Numbered from the stretch's first letter, positions 34,137 through 43,878 are shown. The stretch: 64,000 nt of DNA from Arthrobacter sp. P2b (GCF_900168295.1 NZ_FVZL01000001.1:644134-708133), one strand, 5' to 3'. Notes: a model not told the origin generated them from the sequence alone. Program-made: numbers and translations.

Positions 34137-34958
34137 ATGCCATGGCATCCGCCGCCCAGTGACCGTTTCTACCGGCTGATTGTCCGCCTGGGCCAGGTCC
34201 TCCGGTGGGCCTTCCGGATCACCATCCTTCCCACCGGGCTGGAACATGTGCCGGCACCCGGCCTGCGCCATGGCATCGCGCGGACCGTGGTGCCCGGCTC
34301 CGGCGCCGTCTTTGCCATCACGCACTTTGGCTACCTGGACTTCGCGGCGTCCGAACTGGTCCTGTGGAAGCATTCCCGCGCCCACATGCGCTTCATGATC
34401 CACCAGGGGGCGGCCGACCACTGGCTGGCAGGCCCCGCTATCAGTGCTACAAACAGCGTGGTGGTGGGGTACACCGAACGCGCCGGCGCTTTTGACAAGG
34501 CGGTGGCCAAGCTCAGGAGCGGCGAATACCTGGCCGTGTTCCCGGAGGCGGGAGTGAGCAGGAGCTTCCTGGTCCGGGAGTGCAAAACAGGTGCCGTACG
34601 AATGGCAGCCGAAGCAGGCGTCCCCGTCTTCCCGGTCTCGGTGTGGGGCGCGCACCGGCTCTTGACAAGGGGGCAGCGGTTTTCCCCGCGGAGGGCATGG
34701 CGTGCACCGGTCCGGGTGCATTACGGCGAACCGCTCCGGTTCCCGCCTGGTGTGGACGCGGAACGCGAAACCGAACTCCTGCGCCGAACGCTGCAGGCGG
34801 GCATCGATGCCTGCATCGCGGACTTCCCGCTGAAACCGGAGCCCGGCGCCTGGTGGATGCCGCGGCACCTGGGCGGCGGTGCTCCTTCCGAAGCTGAGCG
34901 GCAGGCGCTGGACGCCCAGGACGCCGCCAGGGGCCGCCGTCGTACTCCCCGAAAGTAG
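34137..34958 (+). CDS. 1-acyl-sn-glycerol-3-phosphate acyltransferase family protein
   Basis: A 273-residue PlsC-like acyltransferase for phospholipid or related lipid synthesis. The catalytic HX4D is in AITHFGYLDF and the phosphate-binding FPEAG is in LAVFPEAGVSRSF; GVPVFPVSVWG matches block IV. The usual Asn before His is Thr here. The C-terminal tail is basic. The ATG has CTGGAG 6 bases upstream. The stop codon TAG is part of the large hairpin that follows. Confidence 0.83.
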   Translation: MPWHPPPSDRFYRLIVRLGQVLRWAFRITILPTGLEHVPAPGLRHGIARTVVPGSGAVFAITHFGYLDFAASELVLWKHSRAHMRFMIHQGAADHWLAGPAISATNSVVVGYTERAGAFDKAVAKLRSGEYLAVFPEAGVSRSFLVRECKTGAVRMAAEAGVPVFPVSVWGAHRLLTRGQRFSPRRAWRAPVRVHYGEPLRFPPGVDAERETELLRRTLQAGIDACIADFPLKPEPGAWWMPRHLGGGAPSEAERQALDAQDAARGRRRTPRK

Positions 34959-35008
34959 GTAGCGCCAAGTGTCCTTGTGGAGGTCCACAACGACACTTGG
35001 CGCTACCT
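34953..35008. repeat. Large hairpin repeat, copy 1, carrying the plsC-like stop codon
   Basis: AGGTAGCGCCAAGTGTC (34957-34973) pairs with GACACTTGGCGCTACCT (34992-35008). After one mismatch, TTGTGGA/TCCACAA (34975-34981/34984-34990) extends the stem to a 2-base loop. It lies between convergent genes and may end both transcripts. The 16 bases at 34953-34968 are identical to the arm of the second copy at 61825-61840. Confidence 0.85.
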
Positions 35009-35033
35009 GGTTGGATGGGGCCCGGACGAAGCT

Positions 35034-36062
35034 CTAGTCCGAGACCACGAGGGTTTCGGCGCCGGCGAGCCTGGCTTTCCCGCTGTCGAGGAGGGGTTCG
35101 ACGGCGGCGCGCAGGGCCGTCATCGAGTCATCCAGTTCCAGCATCACCGGGTGCTGGTACGCGATCAGTGCCAGCATGTCGCGGACAGCCTCGGCGGCGT
35201 CATCGGCATCCAGCGCCGGTTCGTGGCCGACGAAGACGTCCGTGGGTGCCTCCGCTCCCTCGGGCTCAGGGCCCTGGGCGGGGTCCGGGTTGGCGGGCGC
35301 CGCGTAGCTGACGGCAAAGGCGCGGATGCGGCCCTTCTTACTCGGCGCCACCCCCGCACCGAACGCCGATTCCGGCTGTGCCCGCAGCACGATGGCGCCG
35401 TGCGCTCCGGTGAGGTCATCCAGGAACAGCTTCTGAACCTGGCCCATGGACAGCACGCCCGGGGAATCCCAGCCGTGGATGGAGGTGTAGTACCTGCCCA
35501 CGACATCGGTCAGTTCCACGGACCCGGTGGCCAGCTCCATCACCACGTCGGAGCCGGCGTCCTGGTCGCCGGCGGACCCGCCGTCCTTGGCAGGGAACAC
35601 GGGAAGCCGCAAGGCACCCGGTTCCACGATGACCAGCCGGGACCGCTGGATGGGCGAAAGTCCCACGGCTTCGGCGAAGGCGGCCCCCGGCGTACCGGGC
35701 TCCACCTTGGCGCGGAACTTGGCAACGCCCGACGGCGCGTGCTCGGCTTCCCGCCGCAGCATGGCCAGGAGGCTGGCTCCGATGCCGGCACGGCGGTGGT
35801 CCTTCGCCACTTCGATGTACGTCCACAGCCGTTCAGGGTGCAGCGAGGCCTCGTAGACCACACCGGCAGCCACCGGGATCCCGACCTCGTCGATCACGTC
35901 CTCGGCCACGATGCAGCGGCGCCAGAGAGCGCCGCCGGTGCCGGCAGAGGACGGCGCGAGCGCGCCGCGGAACTGGCGCGCCTGGGACGTTTCCGGGCCG
36001 CCCCAGATTTCAAGGAGCGCCAGGTCGTCGCCCTCGCGCCATTCGCGGTATTCGATGGCCAT
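35034..36062 (-). CDS. GNAT-family acetyltransferase-like protein
   Basis: A 342-residue protein. The first half is a GNAT domain with the acetyl-CoA motif in YIEVAKDHRRAGIGASLLAML. The second half (about 170-330) may be a second, weaker GNAT-like half with SPGVLSMGQVQKLFLDDL. The acceptor is not known. The gene ends at the hairpin repeat and starts 2 bases after glyS stops, so it is the second gene of a glyS operon. Confidence 0.75.
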   Translation of the reverse strand: MAIEYREWREGDDLALLEIWGGPETSQARQFRGALAPSSAGTGGALWRRCIVAEDVIDEVGIPVAAGVVYEASLHPERLWTYIEVAKDHRRAGIGASLLAMLRREAEHAPSGVAKFRAKVEPGTPGAAFAEAVGLSPIQRSRLVIVEPGALRLPVFPAKDGGSAGDQDAGSDVVMELATGSVELTDVVGRYYTSIHGWDSPGVLSMGQVQKLFLDDLTGAHGAIVLRAQPESAFGAGVAPSKKGRIRAFAVSYAAPANPDPAQGPEPEGAEAPTDVFVGHEPALDADDAAEAVRDMLALIAYQHPVMLELDDSMTALRAAVEPLLDSGKARLAGAETLVVSD

Positions 36063-36064
36063 GC

Positions 36065-37450
36065 TCAGGCGCCGATCAGGCGTGCGGCCAGGTAGCCCTC
36101 CACCTTGTCCAGGGAAACGCGTTCCTGGCTCATGGTGTCCCGCTCGCGGATGGTCACGGCCTGGTCCTCGAGAGTGTCGAAGTCAACCGTGATGCAGAAC
36201 GGGGTGCCGATTTCGTCCTGGCGGCGGTAGCGGCGGCCGATGGCGCCGGCATCGTCGAAATCGATGTTCCAGTTCTTGCGCAGCTGGGTGCCGAGGTCCT
36301 TGGCTTTCGGGGACAGGTCCTCGTTGCGGCTCAGCGGCAGCACGGCGGCCTTCACCGGGGCCAGCCGCGGGTCCAGCTTCAGGACGGTGCGGACGTCCAC
36401 GCCCCCCTTGGCGTTGGGGGCCTCGTCCTCGGTGTAGGCGTCCACCAGGAAGGCCATGAAGGAACGGGTCAGGCCGGCCGCGGGTTCAATGACGTACGGG
36501 GTGTAGCGCTCGTTCGTGGCCTGGTTGAAGTAGCTCAGGTCCGTGCCGGAGGCCTTGGCGTGCGTCGAGAGGTCGAAGTCGGTCCGGTTGGCGATGCCTT
36601 CCAGCTCGCCCCACTCGGAGCCCTGGAAGCCGAAGCGGTATTCGATGTCCGTTGTGCCCTTGGAGTAGTGGCTGAGCTTTTCCTGCGGGTGCTCGAAGAA
36701 GCGCAGGTTCTCTTCACGGATGCCCAGGCCGGTGTACCAGGCCATGCGCTCCTTCATCCAGTACTGGTGCCACTCTTCGTCCATGCCGGGCTCGACGAAG
36801 AACTCCATCTCCATCTGCTCGAACTCGCGGGTGCGGAAGATGAAGTTTCCGGGCGTGATCTCGTTGCGGAAGGACTTGCCGATCTGGCCGATGCCGAACG
36901 GGGGCTTCTTGCGGGAGGTGGTGAGGACGTTGTTGAAGTTCACGAAGATGCCCTGGGCGGTTTCCGGGCGCAGGTAGTGCATGCCTTCTTCGCTGGCCAC
37001 GGGGCCCAGGAAGGTCTTGAGCAGGCCGGAGAATTCCTGCGGCTCGGTCCATTCACCGCGGGTGCCGCAGTTGGCGCAGGCGATGTCCTTCAGGCCGTTC
37101 TCGGCGGGGCGGCCCTTCTTCTCCTCGTACTCTTCCTCGAGGTGGTCGGCGCGGTAGCGCTTGTGGCAGGAGAGGCATTCCACCAGCGGGTCGGAGAAGA
37201 CCTCCACGTGGCCGGAGGCTTCCCACACCTGGCGGGGCAGGATGACGGAGGAGTCCAGGCCCACCACGTCCTCGCGGCCGCGGACCATGGACTGCCACCA
37301 CTGGCGCTTGATGTTTTCCTTCAGCTCGGCGCCAAGGGGCCCGTAGTCCCAGGCAGAACGCGAACCTCCGTAGATCTCACCGGCCTGGAACACGAAGCCC
37401 CTCCGCTTGGAGAGGGAAATGACCTGGTCGAGAACGGATTTTGCTGCCAT
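36065..37450 (-). CDS. glyS: Glycyl-tRNA synthetase (homodimeric type)
   Basis: A 461-residue class II synthetase that charges tRNA-Gly. It begins [20 protein letters not shown], has a zinc-type insertion (CLSCHKRY and [10 protein letters not shown]), motif 2 in [15 protein letters not shown] and motif 3 in [16 protein letters not shown], and the C-terminal anticodon-binding domain ending YLAARLIGA. The ATG at 37450 follows GGAG; a longer in-frame extension overlaps the next gene and is rejected. Confidence 0.96.
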   Translation of the reverse strand: MAAKSVLDQVISLSKRRGFVFQAGEIYGGSRSAWDYGPLGAELKENIKRQWWQSMVRGREDVVGLDSSVILPRQVWEASGHVEVFSDPLVECLSCHKRYRADHLEEEYEEKKGRPAENGLKDIACANCGTRGEWTEPQEFSGLLKTFLGPVASEEGMHYLRPETAQGIFVNFNNVLTTSRKKPPFGIGQIGKSFRNEITPGNFIFRTREFEQMEMEFFVEPGMDEEWHQYWMKERMAWYTGLGIREENLRFFEHPQEKLSHYSKGTTDIEYRFGFQGSEWGELEGIANRTDFDLSTHAKASGTDLSYFNQATNERYTPYVIEPAAGLTRSFMAFLVDAYTEDEAPNAKGGVDVRTVLKLDPRLAPVKAAVLPLSRNEDLSPKAKDLGTQLRKNWNIDFDDAGAIGRRYRRQDEIGTPFCITVDFDTLEDQAVTIRERDTMSQERVSLDKVEGYLAARLIGA

Positions 37451-37578
37451 GGGGTAACTCCAGTTTCTACAGGGCCGCTGGGTGCGGTCCGCGGTTTTCA
37501 GGCCCCGGGCATCACCAAAAGCAGGGCACTTCCGGTGGCCGGTCGGGGCGGATGAAGGGGGTGGTAAAGCTGCGTGTC

Positions 37579-38577
37579 CTAGCCTACCGGCCGCTGCCTG
37601 CAGAGCGCGCCCCGCGGCCACGGCAGCGTGGCCAGGATAATGGCGGCCAGCGTCAGGATGGTGCCCAGGACGGTGGCGGGCGCCACCACGGTGCCGGGGC
37701 CGGGAAGCACCACGTCCAGGGCCAGCGATCCGAGCAGCTGGCCCGCGATCATTCCCAGCCCAGTCACCAGGACGCCCAGGCTTCGAACCAGCAGCGCTCC
37801 CAGGCCAATGAAGACACAGCCCATGGGACCGCCCAGGTAGTACCACCACTCCCCCGGCAGCGGGTTGCCCGGCCCGGCCACCGAAACCTTGACGGCGAGC
37901 GCGGTCCACAGCACCAGGCAGCCGGCCACGAAGTTGACGAGTGTGGCGGCGATGGGGGTCCCGTAGTGGACGGTGGCGGTGCCGTTCATGGCCTGCTGGA
38001 AGCTCATGAGGAACCCTGCGGCCACAGGGAGCAGGAGTGGAAGCACCAAAGAAGCGGGACCGCCGTCGGTTCCGGGCGCGGAGCCTGAGGCGAAACGCGG
38101 TGAAACAGCCCATGCGACGGCGGCGATGGTGAGCACGCAGCCGATGATCCGGATGCCCGTGACCGGTTTCTTGCCCGCGGGCCCGAGGCCCAGCCGGTCC
38201 ACCAGGAGTCCGCTCACCGTCTGCCCGGTGACGGTGGCCACCGTGAACAGCGCCACCCCAAGGAGGCCTACCGTGAAGGACTGGGCAAAGACAAAGACCG
38301 CCCCGATGCAGCCGGCGAGGACGTAGATGGGGGGAAAGGCCCTGCTGCGGACGGCCGGAAGGATCCTGGCCAGCCCGGCGCGGCCGCGGGGCAGGAGCAG
38401 CGAGATGAGGATCATGACCACCAGGCCTGTGCTGAAGCTCACCACGGCGGCAGCGATTCCGTCATTGAGCCGGGCTCCGAGTGCTCCGTTGATGCGGCCC
38501 TGGACAGGGATGGCAAGGCCGGCGCCTACCGCCAGCGGCAGGCCTGCGAGCAGCGGCAGGCGGGAGGTGGAGGTCAT
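37579..38577 (-). CDS. DMT family transporter, YdcZ (DUF606) type
   Basis: A 332-residue protein of about ten helices in two similar halves, as in fused YdcZ transporters. The first half contains [17 protein letters not shown] and [10 protein letters not shown]; the second repeats the pattern in [16 protein letters not shown] and [12 protein letters not shown]. Such proteins move small metabolites; substrate unknown. ATG 38577 has AAGGTGG 6 bases before it and is preferred to GTG 38586. It is divergent from the S4 gene 32 bases away. Confidence 0.84.
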   Translation of the reverse strand: MTSTSRLPLLAGLPLAVGAGLAIPVQGRINGALGARLNDGIAAAVVSFSTGLVVMILISLLLPRGRAGLARILPAVRSRAFPPIYVLAGCIGAVFVFAQSFTVGLLGVALFTVATVTGQTVSGLLVDRLGLGPAGKKPVTGIRIIGCVLTIAAVAWAVSPRFASGSAPGTDGGPASLVLPLLLPVAAGFLMSFQQAMNGTATVHYGTPIAATLVNFVAGCLVLWTALAVKVSVAGPGNPLPGEWWYYLGGPMGCVFIGLGALLVRSLGVLVTGLGMIAGQLLGSLALDVVLPGPGTVVAPATVLGTILTLAAIILATLPWPRGALCRQRPVG

Positions 38578-38609
38578 TGAATCCACCTTACGTCAGGCAT
38601 TATTGCTAC

Positions 38610-38843
38610 ATGAGCAACCCCGTTGAGGACGTCCCCATCCGTGACAGCATGATCCGTCTGGGCCAGCTGCTGAAGCTCGCCAACCTGGTGGAGGACGGTG
38701 TGGAGGCCACGGATCTGATCAAGAACGGCCTGGTGAAGGTCAACGGCGAAATCGACGACCGGCGCGGCCGCCAGCTGCACAACGGCGACACCGTCACGGT
38801 CAATAACCAGACCGTACGCGTGGTGGCACCCGAAGCGGACTGA
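38610..38843 (+). CDS. S4-domain RNA-binding protein (YaaA/YbcJ-like)
   Basis: A 77-residue protein made of a single S4 RNA-binding domain: IRLGQLLKLANLVEDGVEAT, then IKNGLVKVNGEIDDRRGRQL and GDTVTVNNQTVRVV, the core pattern of small S4 proteins that bind RNA in the cytoplasm. CATTAT (38598-38603) ends 6 bases before the ATG, so the mRNA is probably leaderless. Confidence 0.88.
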   Translation: MSNPVEDVPIRDSMIRLGQLLKLANLVEDGVEATDLIKNGLVKVNGEIDDRRGRQLHNGDTVTVNNQTVRVVAPEAD

Positions 38844-38897
38844 ACCTGCTGCGACGGCGGAGCGGCGCCCGAAAGGTGACCGGCCGCCGTCGTACGC

Positions 38898-39557
38898 CTA
38901 CTTCTTCAGGACCTCGTGGGTGAGGAACTCCCCCACATGCCCGATTTCCTGCTGGTTGATGCCGTGCCACATGCCCGTGTACAGCACTTTGGTGAGCTTG
39001 ACGTGCTTGCGGACCCAGCCCATGGTGAAGTCGATCTTGTCAGGGGTGATCACGGGGTCCTGCTGGTCCCGCCCCCAGAACATGGGAATGGTTCCGTCCA
39101 GTTCGGCGTCCCGGAAGGTGGGGTCGTCGCCGGCGTCCACCACGAAGCCTGACAGGCCGACGACGGCCGCGAAGTCCGTGGGCCGCTGCCGCAGCAGCGT
39201 GGTGGCCATGGCCATCCCCATGGAAAAACCGAGCAGGGACACCGACGGGTGGCCCACCTTGATGGTGTCGATCCAGTCGAGCACGAAGGACGACGCCGCC
39301 TTGACCCGGTCCAGCGAATAGTCGATGGAGGCGTTGAGCGGGAACCAGGTGAAGCCGGGGCCCATAGCAATGGGCGCGCGGACGGAGGCCACTGCGAAGT
39401 CCCCCGGCAGCAGGTCTGCCAGGCTCAGCAGGTCCTGCTCGTTGGCGCCATATCCGTGCAGGAGCACCAGCAGCGGCTTTCCGTCGCGCTGGTCCTCCGG
39501 GTGGGACCACAGAACAACAGGGGCAGGAAATACATCGGCTTCAGTCATGGTTTCCAT
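38898..39557 (-). CDS. Phospholipase/carboxylesterase family hydrolase
   Basis: A 219-residue alpha/beta hydrolase of the YpfH/LysoPLA2 group. It has LLVLLHGYGANEQDL, the nucleophile in LLGFSMGMAMATTLL (Ser), FWGRDQQDPVITPD with the acid, and MWHGINQQEI with the His. The triad is complete. ATG 39557 is used here. The in-frame ATG 39548 is an alternative, since a TAACAA-like box ends 8 bases before it. The gene is divergent from the GDSL gene. Confidence 0.85.
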   Translation of the reverse strand: METMTEADVFPAPVVLWSHPEDQRDGKPLLVLLHGYGANEQDLLSLADLLPGDFAVASVRAPIAMGPGFTWFPLNASIDYSLDRVKAASSFVLDWIDTIKVGHPSVSLLGFSMGMAMATTLLRQRPTDFAAVVGLSGFVVDAGDDPTFRDAELDGTIPMFWGRDQQDPVITPDKIDFTMGWVRKHVKLTKVLYTGMWHGINQQEIGHVGEFLTHEVLKK

Positions 39558-39626
39558 TGTTACAGCTACCTGAGGGCAACAACCTACGTTCGCGTAGCCA
39601 GAGAGCCGGAAGGCAGGATAAGGACC

Positions 39627-40496
39627 GTGACTGACGCAAGCATCATTGAAACCCCGCATGCACGCTCCGGATCCCACCCCTGGACCCGGTATGTGGCCAT
39701 GGGCGATTCCTTCACCGAGGGCATCGGCGACCCCGAGCCCTCAAGCCCCGGCGGCTTCCGCGGCTGGGCGGACCGGGTGGCGGAGGAACTGGGCCGCACC
39801 CAGCCGGACTTCGCGTACGCCAACCTCGCGGTACGGGGCCGGCTGCTGCAGCAGATCGTGGACCAGCAACTGGCGCCCTGCCTGGCCCTGAAGCCGGACC
39901 TTGTCACCCTGTCCGCCGGGGGCAACGACCTCATCCGCCCGGGCGGTGACCCTGACGCGCTGGCCGAAAAGCTGGATTCCGTGGTGCAGATCCTGGCCAT
40001 GGGCGGCGCCACTGTGGTCCTCTTCAACGGGCCCGATACCGGTTCGTCCGTGCTGGGCAGGATCCGCAGCAAGGTGGCCATCTATAACGAGAACCTGCGC
40101 ACCGTCGCGGCCCGGCACGACGCGGTCATTGCGGACATGTGGTCCCTCCGGCAGCTCAGCGACCCCCAGATGTGGGACCAGGACCGGCTGCATTTCTCGC
40201 CGCTGGGCCACCACACCATCGCGGCCATGGTGCTGGATGCACTGAACGTGGAGCACACCCTGGAGCCGCTGCAGCCCAAGGCCCTGCCGCACCGGACGTG
40301 GCGCGAGGCGCGGTCCGGTGACCTGGTGTGGGCGCGCGAATACTTTGTCCCGTGGGTGCTGCGCCGCCTCCGCCACCAGTCCTCCGGGGACGGCATCACC
40401 GCAAAACGTCCGACGCCGGGTCCCGTCTTTGGCCCGGGCGTTCCGCTGGGTTCGGGCGAGGGGCCGCTGGGTACCGCGGAGCCGTCCCGGCGCTGA
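39627..40496 (+). CDS. SGNH/GDSL-type hydrolase
   Basis: A 289-residue esterase or lipase fold. Block I is VAMGDSFTEGIGD (catalytic Ser), block III is LSAGGNDLIRPGG (oxyanion Asn) and block V is DRLHFSPLGHH with the Asp and His. There is no signal peptide, so it should be cytoplasmic. The C-terminal 30 residues are Gly/Pro-rich. It starts with GTG 39627, and AGGATA ends 6 bases before it. Confidence 0.87.
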   Translation: MTDASIIETPHARSGSHPWTRYVAMGDSFTEGIGDPEPSSPGGFRGWADRVAEELGRTQPDFAYANLAVRGRLLQQIVDQQLAPCLALKPDLVTLSAGGNDLIRPGGDPDALAEKLDSVVQILAMGGATVVLFNGPDTGSSVLGRIRSKVAIYNENLRTVAARHDAVIADMWSLRQLSDPQMWDQDRLHFSPLGHHTIAAMVLDALNVEHTLEPLQPKALPHRTWREARSGDLVWAREYFVPWVLRRLRHQSSGDGITAKRPTPGPVFGPGVPLGSGEGPLGTAEPSRR

Positions 40497-40536
40497 CGCC
40501 GGAACTTGGAACCTGGCAGCGGCGCAGGCGGGCGGT

Positions 40537-41718
40537 ATGGAACCGGACATGGTGGTGCGGCTGAGGCTGCAGGCCCAGATGCTTCGGGATCCCGCTGCCG
40601 CATCGCCGAAGGCCGCCTTGCGAAAACTGCTGGCCGTGCAGGCGCAGGAGTTTCCCTACGCCCGGTGGAGCCTGGCCCAGCGGGTGTCGGCGGGCGCATC
40701 CCCCGTTGCGGCAGCGGAGGTTGAGCAGGCAGTGGCCGACGGCCGGATCCTGCGGACCCATATCCTCCGGCCCACCTGGCATTTTGTGCACCGTGACGAC
40801 CTCCGGTGGCTGTCAATCCTCTCTGCCCCACGGCTCCACCAGGCCAATGCGCCGACGTACCGCCTCACCGGAATCGATGAAGCAACTGCGGCCCGGGGCG
40901 GCGAGGTGCTGGCCGGGGCTGTGGCCGGCGGCAACCACCTCACCCGCGGGCAACTGGCCGTGAAGCTGCAGGAGGCCGGCTTCGAGGCCAGCGGACTGCG
41001 CCTTGCGTACATCATCATGCACGCCGAAGCCAGCGGCGTCCTTGCCAGCGGCACGCCGGTCCGGAGCCCGGGCGGTGCACTAAGACAGACGTACGCGCTC
41101 TTTGACGAGCGGGTACCCGCCGGGCCGGCCGTACCGCTTTCCCGGCCGGAAGCACTGGCTGAACTCGCCCTCCGCTACTTCACCAGCCGGGGACCCGCCA
41201 CGATCCGGGACTGCGCGGACTGGTCAAAGCTGACAATGACCGATATACGTCAGGGTGTGCAGCTGGCCATGGAGGCCCATCCCGGTGCCCTGGGAGCAAC
41301 GGCCATTGACGGCGTCGAGCATTACTATCCTGTAGAAGCCGGCGGGGAAGCCAGCGCTGGTCCTGACCGCGGACCTCGCTCCGATAGCAGACCGCGGGTC
41401 GACCTGATCCAGTGCTACGACGAATATGTGATGGGCTATTCCGCCACCCGGCATTACATGGGCGGCAGCGCCCCTTCCTTCCCCTTTGCCGGCGAGCCCA
41501 TCCACGTGGTGCTGCTGGATGGGCGGATGGCCGGCTCCTGGCGGCACAAACTGCTTCCGGACCGGTGCGAACTCGATATCCGGTTGTCCCATGCCGCTGA
41601 AATGCCGGGTTCCCCGTTGGCCGCCGCGGTCCAGGATGCTCTGGACCGCTACGCGGCTTTCACGGGGCTCCCGGCCGTTCGTGTGCACTCCGGGGCTAAG
41701 CTGGAAGGACACACATGA
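40537..41718 (+). CDS. Winged-helix DNA-binding protein of the AlkZ/YcaQ (HTH_42) family
   Basis: A 393-residue protein of the HTH_42 superfamily. These proteins bind DNA with tandem winged helices; some members, such as Streptomyces AlkZ, are DNA glycosylases that use a Q-x-Q motif. Here Gln35-Ala36-Gln37 in LLAVQAQEF matches that motif. RPTWHFVHRDDLRWL and LIQCYDEYVMGY are other conserved segments. Glycosylase activity on crosslinked or alkylated DNA is possible but not shown. Confidence 0.82.
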   Translation: MEPDMVVRLRLQAQMLRDPAAASPKAALRKLLAVQAQEFPYARWSLAQRVSAGASPVAAAEVEQAVADGRILRTHILRPTWHFVHRDDLRWLSILSAPRLHQANAPTYRLTGIDEATAARGGEVLAGAVAGGNHLTRGQLAVKLQEAGFEASGLRLAYIIMHAEASGVLASGTPVRSPGGALRQTYALFDERVPAGPAVPLSRPEALAELALRYFTSRGPATIRDCADWSKLTMTDIRQGVQLAMEAHPGALGATAIDGVEHYYPVEAGGEASAGPDRGPRSDSRPRVDLIQCYDEYVMGYSATRHYMGGSAPSFPFAGEPIHVVLLDGRMAGSWRHKLLPDRCELDIRLSHAAEMPGSPLAAAVQDALDRYAAFTGLPAVRVHSGAKLEGHT

Positions 41719-41731
41719 GAGGCGCCCCACC

Positions 41732-42301
41732 GTGAGCAACCTGTTTTTCTGGATCATCATCCTGTCACTCCTGATCCCGGTGGCCATGCGGATGTACCGG
41801 AAATCCGTGGCCCGCAGGGACCATGGGCAGAGCTTCTCCGGGCGCTACCCGGAGCAGTTCCCGGGCGCCGGCCAATTCCCTGGATCGGCCGGGCCGCAGA
41901 GCAAGCAGCCCCGCGACGGCTACACCCAGCAGGACTATTTTGCCGGCGGATTCCAGCAGATCGAGCGGCCGCAGCCCATCAATGATCCCCAGCCGCTGCC
42001 CTACCAGTATGGCCAGCCGCCCCAGCAGCCGATGCCGGGCGCCGACAACCGGACCGCGCCGCAGCCGCCGTTCCAGCAGCCCCCGTTCTCCCAGCCCCCG
42101 TTCTCCCAGCCCGGGGCCCAGCAGGGCGCGCCCGGCCAGCCCTCCCCCGAACAGCACGTGGCCCCCGCTACTCCCCCGCCGCCGTCGGCCCCTCAGGGCT
42201 ACCGGGCGCGGAAGCTTGCGGAACTGGACCAGCAATACAGCAACGGCGAACTGTCCGTCGAGGAGTACATGACACGCCGCAGCGACATCATGAACGGCTG
42301 A
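41732..42301 (+). CDS. Membrane-anchored SHOCT-domain protein
   Basis: A 189-residue protein. An N-terminal membrane helix (LFFWIIILSLLIPVAM) is followed by about 120 residues of Pro/Gln-rich, probably disordered sequence with repeats of the type PPFSQ. A C-terminal SHOCT motif ends the protein (ARKLAELDQQYSNGELSVEEY). SHOCT motifs are thought to mediate oligomerisation. GTG 41732 follows GAGAGG. It is 13 bases after the AlkZ-like gene and probably co-transcribed. Confidence 0.77.
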   Translation: MSNLFFWIIILSLLIPVAMRMYRKSVARRDHGQSFSGRYPEQFPGAGQFPGSAGPQSKQPRDGYTQQDYFAGGFQQIERPQPINDPQPLPYQYGQPPQQPMPGADNRTAPQPPFQQPPFSQPPFSQPGAQQGAPGQPSPEQHVAPATPPPPSAPQGYRARKLAELDQQYSNGELSVEEYMTRRSDIMNG

Positions 42302-42312
42302 ACTGCGTCACA

Positions 42313-42400
42313 TCCACCAGCGGAAAGCCCACGTGCGTTAGTCCACCAGCGGAAAGACCACGCGCGTTAGTCCACGCGCTTTAGTCCACCTGCGGAAAAC
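42313..42400. repeat. 29-base tandem repeat over the mmsA stop codon
   Basis: Two units (42313-42341 and 42342-42370) share the pattern TCCACCAGCGGAAAG, then CCCACGTGCGTTAG or a variant. A truncated 14-base unit (42371-42384) and a fourth at 42385-42400 follow; the fourth is the coding end of mmsA. On the minus strand each copy resembles the last mmsA codons plus the stop (GGTGGACTAA). Confidence 0.75.
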
Positions 42401-43865
42401 CCAGGTCGATGACCGACGTTGCGGGGTCCGGCCACCGCGTGGTGACCACTTTTCCCCGGGTGTAGAACCGGATGCTGTCCGGCCCGTACATGTGCGTGTC
42501 CCCGAACAGGGAGTTCTTCCAGCCACCGAAGGAGAAGGTACCCACCGGAACCGGGATGGGCACGTTGACCCCCACCATGCCGGCCTCGACGTCGAACTCG
42601 AACTGCCGGGCGGCACCGCCGTCGCGGGTGAAGATGGCAACCCCGTTTCCGAACTCGTTGTCGTTGACCAGGCGGACCGCATCGCTGTAGGAATCTACCC
42701 GGACTACGGACAGGACGGGACCGAAGATTTCGTCGTCGTAGACCTTCATGCCCGGCTTGACGTGATCCACCAGGCTGACTCCGATAAAAAACCCGTTGGA
42801 ATCGAACTGCTGCGAGCGGCCGTCAACAACCACTGTGGCGCCTTCATCTTCGGCGCCTGCCACATAAGAGGCCACCCTGTCCCGGTGCTCGGCGGTGATC
42901 AACGGTCCCATCTGCGATGCGGGGTCCGTCCCGGGACCAATCGTGAGGGTGGCCATCCGGCTTTGGATGGCCGCCACCAGGTCGTCGGCGATGGCACCGA
43001 CGGCGACGAGCACGCTGACCGCCATGCAGCGCTCACCGGCCGAGCCGTAGGCAGCTGAAATGGCGGCGTCTGCTGCCATGTCCAGGTCCGCGTCCGGCAG
43101 GACCACCATGTGGTTCTTGGCCCCGCCCAGGGCCTGGACCCGCTTGCCGTGGTCGGCCGCGCGCTTGTAAATCGACTGCGCTATGGGCGTTGAGCCCACG
43201 AAGCTGACGGCCTTGACGTCCGGGTGTTCAAGCAGCACATCCACGGCTCCCTTGTCGCCCTGCACCACGTTCAGCACACCCGCCGGCAGTCCCGCTTCGG
43301 CGAAGACTTCCGCGATGAACACGGCGGAGGACGGGTCCTTTTCACTGGGCTTCAGCAGCACGGTGTTGCCGCACGCCAGGGCACTGCCGATCATCCAGAG
43401 CGGCACCATGGCCGGGAAGTTGAACGGGGTGATGCAGGCGACCACACCCACAGGCTGCCGGACGGAGTGCACGTCCACGCCGCTGGAGACCTGCTCCGAG
43501 CGTTCCCCCTTAAGCATGTGGGACAGTCCGGTGGCGAACTCGATGTTCTCGAGGCCGCGCGAAATCTCCCCTTCGGCGTCGGAGAGTACTTTGCCGTGCT
43601 CACTGGTCAGGATGGCGGCCAGCTCGGACTTGCGCTGTGTGAGGATTTCGCGGACCCGGAAGAAGATGTTGGTCCGCTTCGCCAGGCTCGTCGCCCGCCA
43701 GGCGGGCAGCGCGGCCGTGGCAGCGGCGATGGCTTCCTCTACCCGGGCAGCGGAAGCGAGCGCAACCTGCTTTTCCTGTTCTCCGGTGGCCGGGTTGAAC
43801 ACGGGGCCAAAGCGCTCGGCATCGGCAACGCGGCTGCCGTTGATGTAATGCGGAATGGTGTGCAT
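42381..43865 (-). CDS. mmsA: CoA-acylating methylmalonate-semialdehyde dehydrogenase
   Basis: A 494-residue aldehyde dehydrogenase that turns methylmalonate semialdehyde into propionyl-CoA in valine (and inositol) breakdown. The catalytic Cys is in GSAGERCMAVSVLV, and SEHGKVLSDAEGEISRG and GVVACITPFNFPAMVPLWM are typical of MmsA. It follows mmsB by 13 bases, in one operon. The last codons and the stop are part of a tandem repeat that continues behind the gene. Confidence 0.94.
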   Translation of the reverse strand: MHTIPHYINGSRVADAERFGPVFNPATGEQEKQVALASAARVEEAIAAATAALPAWRATSLAKRTNIFFRVREILTQRKSELAAILTSEHGKVLSDAEGEISRGLENIEFATGLSHMLKGERSEQVSSGVDVHSVRQPVGVVACITPFNFPAMVPLWMIGSALACGNTVLLKPSEKDPSSAVFIAEVFAEAGLPAGVLNVVQGDKGAVDVLLEHPDVKAVSFVGSTPIAQSIYKRAADHGKRVQALGGAKNHMVVLPDADLDMAADAAISAAYGSAGERCMAVSVLVAVGAIADDLVAAIQSRMATLTIGPGTDPASQMGPLITAEHRDRVASYVAGAEDEGATVVVDGRSQQFDSNGFFIGVSLVDHVKPGMKVYDDEIFGPVLSVVRVDSYSDAVRLVNDNEFGNGVAIFTRDGGAARQFEFDVEAGMVGVNVPIPVPVGTFSFGGWKNSLFGDTHMYGPDSIRFYTRGKVVTTRWPDPATSVIDLGFPQVD

Positions 43866-43878
43866 GAAAGTCTCTCTT

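Noticed and set aside
42313..42400. CRISPR-like array of 29-base repeats
   Set aside because: The units are adjacent with no spacers, imperfect, and overlap a coding end; no cas genes are in the window.
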